From positions 1-28,052 of IMG/VR virus record IMGVR_UViG_3300013126_000188: a stretch of 28,052 nucleotides of DNA; one strand, written 5' to 3'. Below are positions 1-7,804 of this stretch, one piece after another. The notes under the pieces were generated by a model. It saw only the letters and a list, made by a program, of their open reading frames with translations. It did not search any database and had not been told where the DNA came from. Numbering within the stretch: position 1 is the first letter of the stretch; each line of letters begins with the position of its first letter. The DNA is from a virus. The position numbers and the translations under genes are program-made.

Positions 1-147
1 TTATATAGAGACCTATATTCAAATTATAATATTGAAGAACATAAATTTTCATATGTTCAAAATTTTAAGGGGAATGCAATCAAAGATGGAAAAGTAAGTC
101 ACTTATACATTTCAAATAAAACAAAAAAATCAATTATTAATTTTTAA
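1..147 (+). CDS. C-terminal end of an unidentified protein (partial)
   Basis: The first frame is open from the window edge to a TAA at 145-147 and gives the last 48 residues of a protein, rich in Lys, Asn, Ser and Tyr. No family motif can be recognised in so short a piece. The stop is 16 bases before the ATG of the next gene, and the ribosome binding site of that gene (aggaaa) starts three bases after it, so the two are probably read from one transcript. The very AT-rich codon use resembles that of the next gene rather than the morphogenesis genes, so both may have arrived together. Confidence 0.5.
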   Translation, partial: LYRDLYSNYNIEEHKFSYVQNFKGNAIKDGKVSHLYISNKTKKSIINF

Positions 148-163
148 CACAGGAAATACCTAT

Positions 164-688
164 ATGAATTTAAAAATTGCAAAAATATTTTTAGCAACAA
201 TTTTATTGGTCAATTCATTTAATGTTAACGCAGAATTAGAAAATGATGACCCACTTATAATTTGTCATTCTTTATCGTCTCAAGGATTGTTTCCTGGAAA
301 ATGGCGGAAGGATGAACTTGGATATTTATGTGTAACTCCATATAAAGATATTGTATCCTCATTACTTTATACACCAGGATTACCCAATAATATTGCACTT
401 TACGCAACAGGTTCTGAGAATAAAGTGAATGAAGTAAAATTAGTAATTAATATCAATGATTCTACAAGTGCACATAATGCACATCTAGAATTATTAAAAG
501 ATGCGGAAATTTTATTTCATCATTTATATTTACCATCAAAACCCGCTCAATATTTATCCAGTGAAATTAAAAATAGTATCATTAATGGCAATCCTGGAAA
601 TTTTTTAGTAAGAAAAATATCTATTCAAATTATAAAAGATATTTGGCCAACAGGAAAGGGCTACGAAATACAAGTCATATTTAAATAA
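164..688 (+). CDS. Exported protein with Sec signal peptide, unknown function
   Basis: The 174-residue product starts with a clear Sec signal peptide: MNLKIAK, a hydrophobic stretch to about residue 20, then a VNA cleavage site near residue 23. The mature part of about 150 residues is mixed alpha/beta in appearance with two Cys (in IICHS and YLCVT) that could form a disulfide in the periplasm. I do not recognise the family. The gene is preceded by aggaaatacctat. Its first 20 or so bases and leader almost duplicate those of the next gene, which suggests that this gene was inserted in front of that one with a copied start region. The gene is notably AT-rich. A periplasmic or superinfection-related role is only a guess. 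Confidence 0.75.
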   Translation: MNLKIAKIFLATILLVNSFNVNAELENDDPLIICHSLSSQGLFPGKWRKDELGYLCVTPYKDIVSSLLYTPGLPNNIALYATGSENKVNEVKLVININDSTSAHNAHLELLKDAEILFHHLYLPSKPAQYLSSEIKNSIINGNPGNFLVRKISIQIIKDIWPTGKGYEIQVIFK

Positions 689-720
689 TTTTATTAAACC
701 CAACAGAAGGAAATACCTAT

Positions 721-996
721 ATGAACCTAAAAACTGCAAAAGCATTAAGAAAAGATGCCAAAACTTTAGCTACTTTATCTGAAGTTACTTTAACGCGAGC
801 TCTAGTTGAAAACGAAGGTCGTCGTAAGTATCGTTTTGAACTATTGAAAGATATTGACGGTGGTCCAATTTTCGATAGTGAAACCGGTCGTCCGAAGTAT
901 AATGCTACATTTGTAGCTTATGGACAGATGACCAACGAACCAATGTCAGTTCGTGGTATCTATCGTTCAATGAAACGAAACTTTAGAAGTAACTAA
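721..996 (+). CDS. Small basic phage protein, unknown function
   Basis: The product has 91 residues and is rich in Lys and Arg at both ends (MNLKTAKALRKDAK at the start, RGIYRSMKRNFRSN at the end), with a central segment that reads like a short beta region. No signal peptide or membrane segment is visible. The pattern of a tyrosine-containing RGIYR motif near the C terminus looks like small conserved phage proteins, but I cannot name a function. The start is fixed by agaaggaaa about 8 bases upstream. The gene ends tail to tail with the minus-strand HNH gene, overlapping it by 4 bases. Confidence 0.75.
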   Translation: MNLKTAKALRKDAKTLATLSEVTLTRALVENEGRRKYRFELLKDIDGGPIFDSETGRPKYNATFVAYGQMTNEPMSVRGIYRSMKRNFRSN

Positions 997-1751
997 GAAT
1001 TAGCATACTTTCCCTGACGAGTTTCTCTCCTATAAATTATGCCTACTGCAGACTTTGTAAGAGAGTAACCTAACTCATCGAGCATATCTTTGATTTCTGG
1101 GAAAGTTTTGTTATATGTTTCTCGTTGGTCAATAACAAACTTCCTAAGTTCAGGTGGAAGTTTGTTTTGATTTTCTGCTCCTCTAGCTTTCCATTCACAA
1201 TTTTCTTTATTTTTTCCGCTTTGGAATAACCTATTACGTTCTCCTAATTCTCTAAGATGTGGATATTCTTCTTTGGTTCTTCCTGACAATTTTGCTGCCA
1301 TTGATGCCATGAATTCACAATTTTCTTTCGTAAGACCTTTACGTTTTTCAGATGCTGCTAATCGACCGGCGTCATTAGTTTTATTTCGCGATTTCATATC
1401 ATCACTTATTTTTCTTTTGAGCCATCCATAAATTTTATTTCCAACTCTCGCCATATTGCTATCATGGTTCATTCTTATAATTGCATTTGATAATCGCCAA
1501 TTATTAGGAAATATCTTTACCAATAATTGATGAGCTACAAAATGTTCTTCAGGTGTTAGAAGTGTCATGTTACTTTTATCAAAACTACCACCCATACATT
1601 TAGGAAGTATATGATGTGCTTCAGTATAGAAGTCTAAAGCTTCTTTTTTTGTTCCTCGTGATTGACCTCGTTCACATAACAATTTGTAATGTTTTAGGTA
1701 CTTTTGTTGATTGGGTGTAAGATTTGGGGTTTGATAAATACAATCAGTCAA
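993..1751 (-). CDS. HNH homing endonuclease with NUMOD-like repeats
   Basis: The 252-residue product carries an HNH nuclease core near residues 45-75: AHHILPKCMGG, an Asn-containing turn (KSNMTLLT) and PEEHFVAHQLL, the arrangement typical of T4-type free-standing HNH homing endonucleases. Residues 110-190 contain short repeats of the LSGRTKEE type, which resemble NUMOD3 DNA-binding modules, and the C terminus looks like a helix-turn-helix (about 205-245). The start is a TTG preceded by GGAG with 7-base spacing on the minus strand. A late promoter motif (1820-1827) and a 14-bp hairpin (1783-1816) lie upstream. The enzyme would nick or cut phage DNA and spread its own gene. A paralogue lies at 24127-24879. 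Confidence 0.85.
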   Translation of the reverse strand: MTDCIYQTPNLTPNQQKYLKHYKLLCERGQSRGTKKEALDFYTEAHHILPKCMGGSFDKSNMTLLTPEEHFVAHQLLVKIFPNNWRLSNAIIRMNHDSNMARVGNKIYGWLKRKISDDMKSRNKTNDAGRLAASEKRKGLTKENCEFMASMAAKLSGRTKEEYPHLRELGERNRLFQSGKNKENCEWKARGAENQNKLPPELRKFVIDQRETYNKTFPEIKDMLDELGYSLTKSAVGIIYRRETRQGKYANS

Positions 1752-1782
1752 GTTATATCTCCAGGAAGTATGATTTGATTAG

Positions 1783-1816
1783 AAGGAAAGCAACTAGTGA
1801 GATAGTTGCTTTCCTT
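1783..1816 (-). terminator. 14-bp perfect hairpin after the chaperone pair / 5' of the HNH gene
   Basis: Arms 1783-1796 and 1803-1816 are perfectly complementary with a 6-base loop. On the minus strand the hairpin follows the end of the small chaperone gene by 13 bases, so it may stop or process that transcript, although no long U run follows. It also lies in the leader of the HNH gene, partly upstream of the likely start of late transcripts. Confidence 0.5.
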
Positions 1817-1819
1817 TGT

Positions 1820-1827
1820 TATTTATA
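1820..1827 (-). promoter_or_regulatory. T4-type late promoter (TATAAATA)
   Basis: The minus strand reads TATAAATA, an exact match to the T4 late promoter element recognised by the gp55 sigma factor. It lies about 70 bases before the TTG start of the HNH gene and just downstream of the small chaperone gene, so it would give the endonuclease its own late transcript. Confidence 0.55.
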
Positions 1828-1829
1828 AG

Positions 1830-2054
1830 TTAGTAAACGGGATTGTGTTTCTTTGCTTCCTGCTCCAATCGTTTATTGATAAAGTCGGAAGCAATGTCTC
1901 GCTCACCCGCTGTCATCTGCAGTACTGTGTGATATGTCCATGCTCCTCTTGAGTACCATGAAAGTTCCAAACAACTCTGTATGATTGATTTTATTTCTGC
2001 TCCGAGCTGAGTAATTAGAGCTTGACTTCGCTCTAGTTCCCCTGAACGGAGCAT
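1830..2054 (-). CDS. Small second part of tail/baseplate chaperone pair (gp51-position; frameshift extension)
   Basis: This 74-residue frame begins at an ATG that overlaps the stop of the gp26-like gene (TAATG). No Shine-Dalgarno sequence precedes it; the upstream bases are a pyrimidine tract. It is exactly in the -1 frame of the gp26-like gene and is entered directly from the slippery heptamer at 2060-2066, so its main product is probably the C-terminal part of a 336-residue fusion; coupled restart at the ATG is the alternative. The sequence is mostly helical in look (SGELERSQALITQLGAE). In T4, gene 51 lies next to gene 26 and both act in baseplate hub assembly; T4 gp51 is much longer, so homology is not shown here. 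Confidence 0.8.
   Translation of the reverse strand: MLRSGELERSQALITQLGAEIKSIIQSCLELSWYSRGAWTYHTVLQMTAGERDIASDFINKRLEQEAKKHNPVY
1999..2052 (-). other. Nested hairpin downstream of the slippery site
   Basis: On the minus strand GCTCCG (2052-2047) pairs with CGGAGC (2004-1999), and inside it TAGAGC (2035-2030) pairs with GCTCTA (2021-2016). The outer stem starts 7 bases after the heptamer, inside the 5-9 base window usual for stimulators of -1 frameshifting. Confidence 0.5.
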
Positions 2055-2839
2055 TAAGAGAAAAAAGATATAGGATTGAGAGGCAGTTCTACATCAAATT
2101 TTTCACCGCAATCACGACATGTCAAAGTAGAAGTCAAGTCTAATCCCCATTCATTGATATCATCAAGATATCCTGCTATTCGTTCAACATGATTTGCCCC
2201 AGCAAATCTTATCCATTCACTTATCAAATCTTTATCTTCAATTCCGTCGATACTCTGAATAACACTCATTAGGTTCATGAAGATATTGTTTTGAATATCT
2301 TGAACCGATAGTTTATCCTTTCCTTCATTTGCTTGTAATACATCAATGATTTTGTTGTATCTTGCAGGTTGAAGTTTTACTACTTGTCCATTTTCTAACT
2401 TGACACTAAACTGTTTTTCAATAATAGTTGGGTCAAGATATCGCATATTCGATAATACTTGTTCTAAGTCGATTGTATAGATGTGTTGTTTGCCGTGTTC
2501 GCATCGATGATTTGCGGTAATATCATAGCTTGGTCCATATGTCACTAATCTCAAGAATAACATAATAGCATCAACATCTTTACCGAATAGTTCAGTAGGT
2601 TTATTGATACCTTGAATACAATTCGAAAAGACGGGGTCTAATGCTTTACCTGTGAATAACATATCAGGATTTTTGAGAACTACTTCATCAAAAGCATTCA
2701 TTGGCTGAATGTGCAATTCTCCAGCAGAAACAGAACTATCAAGTTCATCATTTGAATATAGAAGACCTCTTGATGGTAATTGAAGAACACGACCAGGAAG
2801 TTTTAGTTTTGCAAGAAGGGGATTATGTTCATTTATCAT
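2054..2839 (-). CDS. gp26: gp26-like baseplate hub / tail assembly chaperone
   Basis: The 261-residue product resembles the T4 gp26 family of baseplate hub assembly proteins. Visible signs are the N-terminal LPSRGLLY motif, the central HRCEHG segment and a C-terminal CRDCGEKFDVELPLNP zinc-ribbon-like end followed by SFF. T4 gp26 has 208 residues, so this version is longer. The gene lies head to head with the tape-measure-like gene and ends with a -1 frameshift signal into a small downstream frame. This layout (chaperone, frameshift extension, tape measure beside it) is the one used by tail assembly chaperones of the lambda G/GT type. A TATAAATA late promoter lies about 55 bases upstream. The product would act in the cytoplasm during tail assembly. 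Confidence 0.8.
   Translation of the reverse strand: MINEHNPLLAKLKLPGRVLQLPSRGLLYSNDELDSSVSAGELHIQPMNAFDEVVLKNPDMLFTGKALDPVFSNCIQGINKPTELFGKDVDAIMLFLRLVTYGPSYDITANHRCEHGKQHIYTIDLEQVLSNMRYLDPTIIEKQFSVKLENGQVVKLQPARYNKIIDVLQANEGKDKLSVQDIQNNIFMNLMSVIQSIDGIEDKDLISEWIRFAGANHVERIAGYLDDINEWGLDLTSTLTCRDCGEKFDVELPLNPISFFS
2060..2066 (-). promoter_or_regulatory. -1 ribosomal frameshift heptamer T TTT TTC
   Basis: In the frame of the gp26-like gene the codons read TCT TTT TTC TCT TAA. The heptamer T TTT TTC fits X XXY YYZ. A -1 slip leads to CTC TTA ATG, that is straight into the 74-residue frame, just before the zero-frame stop at 2056-2054. Confidence 0.75.
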
Positions 2840-2891
2840 GTGAGAATATTGCCTTATATGGTGTTATGATTATACAATAAATACTATAACT

Positions 2892-2912
2892 CTATTTATA
2901 CTTTATAAATAG
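2892..2912. promoter_or_regulatory. Two divergent late promoters forming one palindrome
   Basis: CTATTTATA (2892-2900) and TATAAATAG (2904-2912) are perfect reverse complements around a 3-base centre. Each arm holds an exact late promoter element: TATAAATA on the minus strand (2893-2900) for the chaperone gene and on the plus strand (2904-2911) for the tape-measure gene. Confidence 0.7.
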
Positions 2913-2950
2913 TCACACTTATTCATAGCTTCTAAAAGAGAATACTTAAT

Positions 2951-5900
2951 ATGTCTGGTTCTAGTTCTAATACACCATCTGACGCGATATTACGTCAACG
3001 AACACTTGATACTCTCAATAGGATAGAAAGTGCGTTACGAAATGGTAGTAACATGTCAGCCAGCTCTGGTGATAGAGGTAGCACTCAACGAGGTAGTGGT
3101 GCCGGAAGTGGAACTAACAATACTGCTACTACTCAAAATGATGCTCAACAAGCACGTCGTGATGCTCTTCAAAATCGCTCAATTCAAGAGTTGGAAGATA
3201 CTCTTTCGAACCTGATAACTTCTATTGAGAGTCTAAAGAATAGTGTTGAAGGTGGGGAACAAGCGTTATCAGATGACCAAAAGCAATTGCTTCAACAACA
3301 ACGAGAAGAAGCTCAAGCAGCTCGTGAAATCATTCTTGAAGCTAAACGTGGAGAGTTAGAACAGTCTGAAATTGTTCAAAATAGTTCAAGAAACTTAGGT
3401 CGTGCTTTAGCTGGTCTGACTGAACCATTGCGTACAAGTTGGAATGCATTTGAAGATTACAACTTGAGTATGAACCGTTCAATTTCGGCTCAATCATCAA
3501 TGTTAGCCGGAATGGTTGAGGGTGCTAATCTTCAAAATACTGCTTATGATAAGTATATCACAAAGTTACTAGACGCAAGTGAAACTTTGTCAAGTTTTAC
3601 AAATCTAGGACGAGAACTCAATTCGTCTCGTGAATTATCAGAAGCAATTCAGGAGCTCACCGAAGATGGTAAAGTTTTTGAAGCTCTATTACGAGAACAC
3701 GGCGACCAAACAGCAGAATACATTGAAACTCTGTATCAATTACGAGAGGCTGGTAGTGAGTTAGCGGAACATCAGCAAGAAGTTCTTAGAGTTGCTGTGA
3801 AAAATCGTATGATAGACGAACATGGCCGTGCCCAAAATGCTGAAGCTATGCGAGAACATACTAACCAAATCAAAGCAGACATGATACGAATGCAAGAGAT
3901 TGCAGTTCAACATGTTGCTATTGCCAAACTTACGCAATCTTTCCATGACAGGTTTGGCAAATACACTAGTGCGTTGTTTGGAGATAAGGGACCGTTTGGT
4001 ATGATTATCTTAGGTTTGACCATATTAGGTAATAGCATCACTAAAGTATATGACCAGTTTGTAAAGGCAGCTGACATTGGTATGTTGGGTTCTAGCCAGC
4101 TGCTTGGTAGCTTTGCACGTCTTCAACAAACATCTGTTAAGTTAGGTATAAGTTTTGACGAAACTGCAAAGATCTTTCAAGAAAACCGTCGAATGGCCTA
4201 TAGTGTAGGAGACAATGTAGGAGATTTTGCCGATGCTTTAGATGAAGGTCAGAAAAGTCTAATCCTGTTAGGTATGGGCAATGAAGAAGCAGCCAAGTCT
4301 GCAGTCGATTTTGCTAAGAACGCTACTAAAGCAGGTATCGACATTACAAGTAACGATAAAGTCAAGAAAGCAATGAAAGCTCAAACTGAAGCATATGGTC
4401 GATTGAAAGTATTGACCGGTGCTTCTGCATCTGAGTTCAAAGCTTTGAATGACGAACTGTTTGATGCTCAAGCAATTCAGCAACAAATGAACGGTCTAAG
4501 TCAGGATGAACGAACAATAAGAATGGAAGCAATGTTCAAACTACGTGAAGACTTTGTCAAGTTGGGTCTTAGTGCTCAATCAGCTAATAAAGCTCTTGTA
4601 TCAATTCAAGACTTAGGTAAAGAAAAGTTAGCAGACCGATTTACTCAAGCAGCAAAGTTTCAACAGTTAGCAGGTGTTCTTGGTATGAAGAATGCAGTTC
4701 AACTTGGTCAAATAGTTCGTAAGGGTGACAGAGCAACAGTTGATGAGAAGGAGATGCTAATGAAGTCAGCTGTTGAAATGCAGAAACGAGCAGATGAAAG
4801 AAGACGTGGAAGTTATGGTGATGAAAACTTGATACAAGCTCTTGAAGGTGGATTGACTGGACCGTTAGCTGCATTGATGGACCAAGGTCGAGAAGCATCT
4901 AAAACGACTGATGCTTTAGGTAAGTTTGTTCAGAGTACATTTGGTAAGCAAACAGTTGATGGTGATATTAAGATACCACCTTGGGCCGCAACATTGATTG
5001 ACATCGGCCATAGCATTTCAACTGTGTTAAGTAACCCGATTGTCCAAGCATTGGGCGGTATAGGTTTAGCTGTATGGGGATGGTTGAAATTTGCAAAACC
5101 TTTAGGCAATACCATTACAAGTATGAGAGATAGTCTACTTGATATTGTTAGAAATACCGCCGCCAATGATCAAACAACTGCACAAGGAAGAGCTGCAAGT
5201 AGAAGACGAGACGAAACTCAACGTAGAAGAAGAGGAGTAAGAAACCCGTCAGGAAATCGTGCAAGCCCTGCACCTAATGGTTCTTCAAGATTAGGTGGAA
5301 GATGGGGAAGAATTGGAATGGGTGGGGCAGGTGGAGTACTTGCGGGATTGGCAACGGATGCTATCATGGACCATCAAACTGATCCTAATACTGGCGAAAT
5401 GTCAACCGGTGGTAAATGGGCTTCAGTGCTCGGAAGTGCTCTTTCAGGTGCTTCTTTAGGAATGATGACCGGAAACCCATTGGGTATAGCAGCCGGGGCA
5501 GTTGGTGGTGGTCTTCTTGGAGCGTGGAATGCATTTAGAGACAGTTCTTCATCAGGTGCTTCATCATCTTCAGGTGTAGCAAGTGCTCATCCATCATCTG
5601 GAACTAGTCCTTCGTCAATTTATAGCTCTTATCCGTCTGGAACTAATCCTCCGTCAATCTATAGTCCTCAACCGAGTGCAACTACATCATCTAAAGTAAC
5701 TCCTATTGGAAGTTCTACATCCGGGACATCTAGTTCTAGTAGTTCAAATGAAGCGGATGCTCCAGTCATTAGACTATCAAAAGACACAATCACTAAACTT
5801 GGAAACTACTTGACTACTTTGAACGACACACAAACTAAGTCACTAAATATAGAACAAGACCAGCTTGATATGCTTGCTGCATTAGTCACAGCAAGTGATG

Positions 5901-5989
5901 AAGCATATAAGAACGCTAAGTCTCTCAAACCGATACCAGGTCATTCGTCCTTGTTTGGTAGAGGTGGTCGTTATGAATACATCAACTAA
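2951..5989 (+). CDS. Tape-measure-like tail protein
   Basis: The 1012-residue product has the make-up of a tail tape measure protein. Residues 1-90 are Ser/Asn/Gln-rich, residues about 70-330 are long helical coiled-coil sequence, and hydrophobic segments follow near 350 (GMIILGLTILGNSI), near 695 (ALGGIGLAVWGWL) and near 790-865, where Gly/Ala-rich stretches could insert in a membrane. A Ser/Pro/Gly-rich linker (about 870-935) precedes a short C-terminal domain. It is longer than T4 gp29 (590 residues); at the usual 1.5 angstrom per residue it would suit a tail of roughly 150 nm. It starts 40 bases after a late promoter, with aaaagagaatactt before the ATG, faces the chaperone pair and is followed by the portal gene after 20 bases. 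The family call rests on architecture and neighbours, not on a motif. Confidence 0.75.
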   Translation: MSGSSSNTPSDAILRQRTLDTLNRIESALRNGSNMSASSGDRGSTQRGSGAGSGTNNTATTQNDAQQARRDALQNRSIQELEDTLSNLITSIESLKNSVEGGEQALSDDQKQLLQQQREEAQAAREIILEAKRGELEQSEIVQNSSRNLGRALAGLTEPLRTSWNAFEDYNLSMNRSISAQSSMLAGMVEGANLQNTAYDKYITKLLDASETLSSFTNLGRELNSSRELSEAIQELTEDGKVFEALLREHGDQTAEYIETLYQLREAGSELAEHQQEVLRVAVKNRMIDEHGRAQNAEAMREHTNQIKADMIRMQEIAVQHVAIAKLTQSFHDRFGKYTSALFGDKGPFGMIILGLTILGNSITKVYDQFVKAADIGMLGSSQLLGSFARLQQTSVKLGISFDETAKIFQENRRMAYSVGDNVGDFADALDEGQKSLILLGMGNEEAAKSAVDFAKNATKAGIDITSNDKVKKAMKAQTEAYGRLKVLTGASASEFKALNDELFDAQAIQQQMNGLSQDERTIRMEAMFKLREDFVKLGLSAQSANKALVSIQDLGKEKLADRFTQAAKFQQLAGVLGMKNAVQLGQIVRKGDRATVDEKEMLMKSAVEMQKRADERRRGSYGDENLIQALEGGLTGPLAALMDQGREASKTTDALGKFVQSTFGKQTVDGDIKIPPWAATLIDIGHSISTVLSNPIVQALGGIGLAVWGWLKFAKPLGNTITSMRDSLLDIVRNTAANDQTTAQGRAASRRRDETQRRRRGVRNPSGNRASPAPNGSSRLGGRWGRIGMGGAGGVLAGLATDAIMDHQTDPNTGEMSTGGKWASVLGSALSGASLGMMTGNPLGIAAGAVGGGLLGAWNAFRDSSSSGASSSSGVASAHPSSGTSPSSIYSSYPSGTNPPSIYSPQPSATTSSKVTPIGSSTSGTSSSSSSNEADAPVIRLSKDTITKLGNYLTTLNDTQTKSLNIEQDQLDMLAALVTASDEAYKNAKSLKPIPGHSSLFGRGGRYEYIN

Positions 5990-6009
5990 TACACACGGAG
6001 ATATACTAA

Positions 6010-7731
6010 ATGGCAACTTTACAAAGTTACTTCAGAATAATCACACCTGTGTCAAGTCAAAAGCAATATACCCAATTGCATGGTGACTCGACCAACATGA
6101 ATGGTCCAAACGGGTTATCAAATGCAACATCATCAGTTGCATTTCTTACTCAGGTGATGAAAGGTGCTGGAACACGGCTACAACGCTACATTCAATATGA
6201 TAGCATGGACAACGACATTGACATTTCTCGTGCATTAGACATCATTGCTGAAGAGATATCAAATGATGATGAAACGACAAACCTTCCTTTTGAGATTGAG
6301 TACCAGACTGAAGATGACCAAGAAGTGTCAGAGAATACTGTTACAACTATTCGAGCGGCTCTAAGACATTGGTCAAAACTTCAAGACTTTAGCAATCGTA
6401 TCTTTCGTATTGGTCGCATTATGTCAAAGTATGGAGACTGCTTCTTTAGGAAAACCTCTGACGCCAAAAAGTGGGAATATCTTGATCCGTCTAAAGTCTT
6501 AGGTATCTACCTAAATGATGAAGGTGACCGAGTTGCATATCAACTGAAAGGAGATGGGGGTGGAATGGTTGGTTATGCCGGCAAGATAACAGATGTAGAA
6601 GTTGTTCCTGCAGAAGGTATCATACACTTTACGTTATCTGATGAAATGGGAGAAAGTGCTCCATTTGGTGAGAGTGTTCTACAACCTATCTTCAGAACAT
6701 TCAAACAACTTCAAATGCTTGAAGACTCTGTCATTATCTACCGTCTTGTTAGAGCTCCAGAGAGACGAGTGTTCTATGTTGATGTTGGGAACATGCCGTC
6801 ACAACGTATCAAGCAGTATCTTGAAAACATTAAGAATGAGATACGTCAGAAGAGAATGCCAAATACGACTAACAATCAAGACGTTATCGATGGAACCTAC
6901 AATCCTAACTCTATCTCTGAAGATTACTACTTCCCAGTGACTACCTCAGGCCGTTCATCTCGTGTTGAAGTATTACCAGGTGGTGAGAACCTTGGAGAGT
7001 TGAATGAGCTTAAGTACTTCAGAGAGAAACTCTACAAAGGTCTTCGTGTTCCGACTTCTTACTTAGGTGGTGCAGATAATCAACCACAACAATACAATGA
7101 CGGGAAGATGGGTGTTGCACTTCTTGACGAACTTCGATTTGCTAACTACATCCGTCGATTACAGAACAAGATTGAGTATGTTATGGATGAACAGTTCAAA
7201 ATTTACTTGAAAACTATTGGTATCAATGTTGAAGATTGGTTGTTCTTACTTAGATTACCTGAACCACAAAACTTTGGTATCTATCGACAAAATGCTCTTG
7301 ATACTGACCTTATCAATGCATTCAAGTCTATTGAGGATGTGAAGCAATTATCAATGAGATGGAAAATGAAACGTTATTTAGGATTGACTGAAGATGATAT
7401 GCAAATGAATGAGAAAATGCTCAAACAAGAACTTGAGATTGATGAGAATTGTAATGTGTCTGATTTACGTCAAATCTATGATCCTGTTCAAATGGAAGCA
7501 AGACAAGCTGCTAAAATCAAACCTGCTCATATTGAAAAAGATGATCTACCTGCAGGAGGTGGAGGTGGTGATGAACTCGGTGGTGGATTAGATATGGGTG
7601 GTGGAGCAGAACCGCCTCCTGGTGATGATTTGAGCGGAGGATTAGGTGGTGATCTTGGTGGAGGATTAGGAGGAGGACCAACTGATATGGGTGGAGGTCC
7701 TGGAGGTGGCATGGATAACTTAGGATTATAA
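6010..7731 (+). CDS. gp20: Portal vertex protein (gp20-like)
   Basis: The 573-residue product looks like the T4 gp20 portal family. Supporting segments are the early DIDISRALDIIAEEIS helix, the RIMSKYGDCFF region, VYRLVRAPERRVFYVDVGN-type core (near residues 240-265) and the YFREKLYKGLRVPTSYLGG motif near residue 340, all typical of T4-like portals. T4 gp20 has 524 residues; the extra length here is a C-terminal tail of about 60 residues made of Gly with Asp, Pro and Met, probably disordered. Twelve copies would form the DNA channel at one capsid vertex and start prohead assembly. The ATG follows cacacggagatatacta. Just after the stop lies a long imperfect hairpin that separates it from the protease gene. 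Confidence 0.92.
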   Translation: MATLQSYFRIITPVSSQKQYTQLHGDSTNMNGPNGLSNATSSVAFLTQVMKGAGTRLQRYIQYDSMDNDIDISRALDIIAEEISNDDETTNLPFEIEYQTEDDQEVSENTVTTIRAALRHWSKLQDFSNRIFRIGRIMSKYGDCFFRKTSDAKKWEYLDPSKVLGIYLNDEGDRVAYQLKGDGGGMVGYAGKITDVEVVPAEGIIHFTLSDEMGESAPFGESVLQPIFRTFKQLQMLEDSVIIYRLVRAPERRVFYVDVGNMPSQRIKQYLENIKNEIRQKRMPNTTNNQDVIDGTYNPNSISEDYYFPVTTSGRSSRVEVLPGGENLGELNELKYFREKLYKGLRVPTSYLGGADNQPQQYNDGKMGVALLDELRFANYIRRLQNKIEYVMDEQFKIYLKTIGINVEDWLFLLRLPEPQNFGIYRQNALDTDLINAFKSIEDVKQLSMRWKMKRYLGLTEDDMQMNEKMLKQELEIDENCNVSDLRQIYDPVQMEARQAAKIKPAHIEKDDLPAGGGGGDELGGGLDMGGGAEPPPGDDLSGGLGGDLGGGLGGGPTDMGGGPGGGMDNLGL

Positions 7732-7736
7732 ACTTT

Positions 7737-7773
7737 ATTGATTTTAGGAATAATTCCTAAATAGAAAATCAAT
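7737..7773 (+). repeat. Inverted repeat between portal and protease genes
   Basis: Inner arms 7743-7751 and 7753-7761 are perfect (9 bp, one-base centre). Outer arms 7737-7745 and 7765-7773 also match perfectly and can replace part of the inner pairing. No U run follows, so it may be a processing or translation-control hairpin rather than a terminator. The right side holds CCTAAATAG, a weak relative of the late promoter element. Confidence 0.5.
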
Positions 7774-7804
7774 GAAACAAACATATACACATGGAGAAAC
7801 TAAT

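Noticed and set aside
4268-4898. Minus-strand open frames inside the tape-measure gene
   Set aside because: They are shadows of a long coding frame with regular codon use and have no ribosome sites.
7527-7790. Long minus-strand Pro-rich open frame opposite the end of the portal gene
   Set aside because: It is the mirror of the Gly-rich codons of the portal tail; it has no start signals and no sensible domain.
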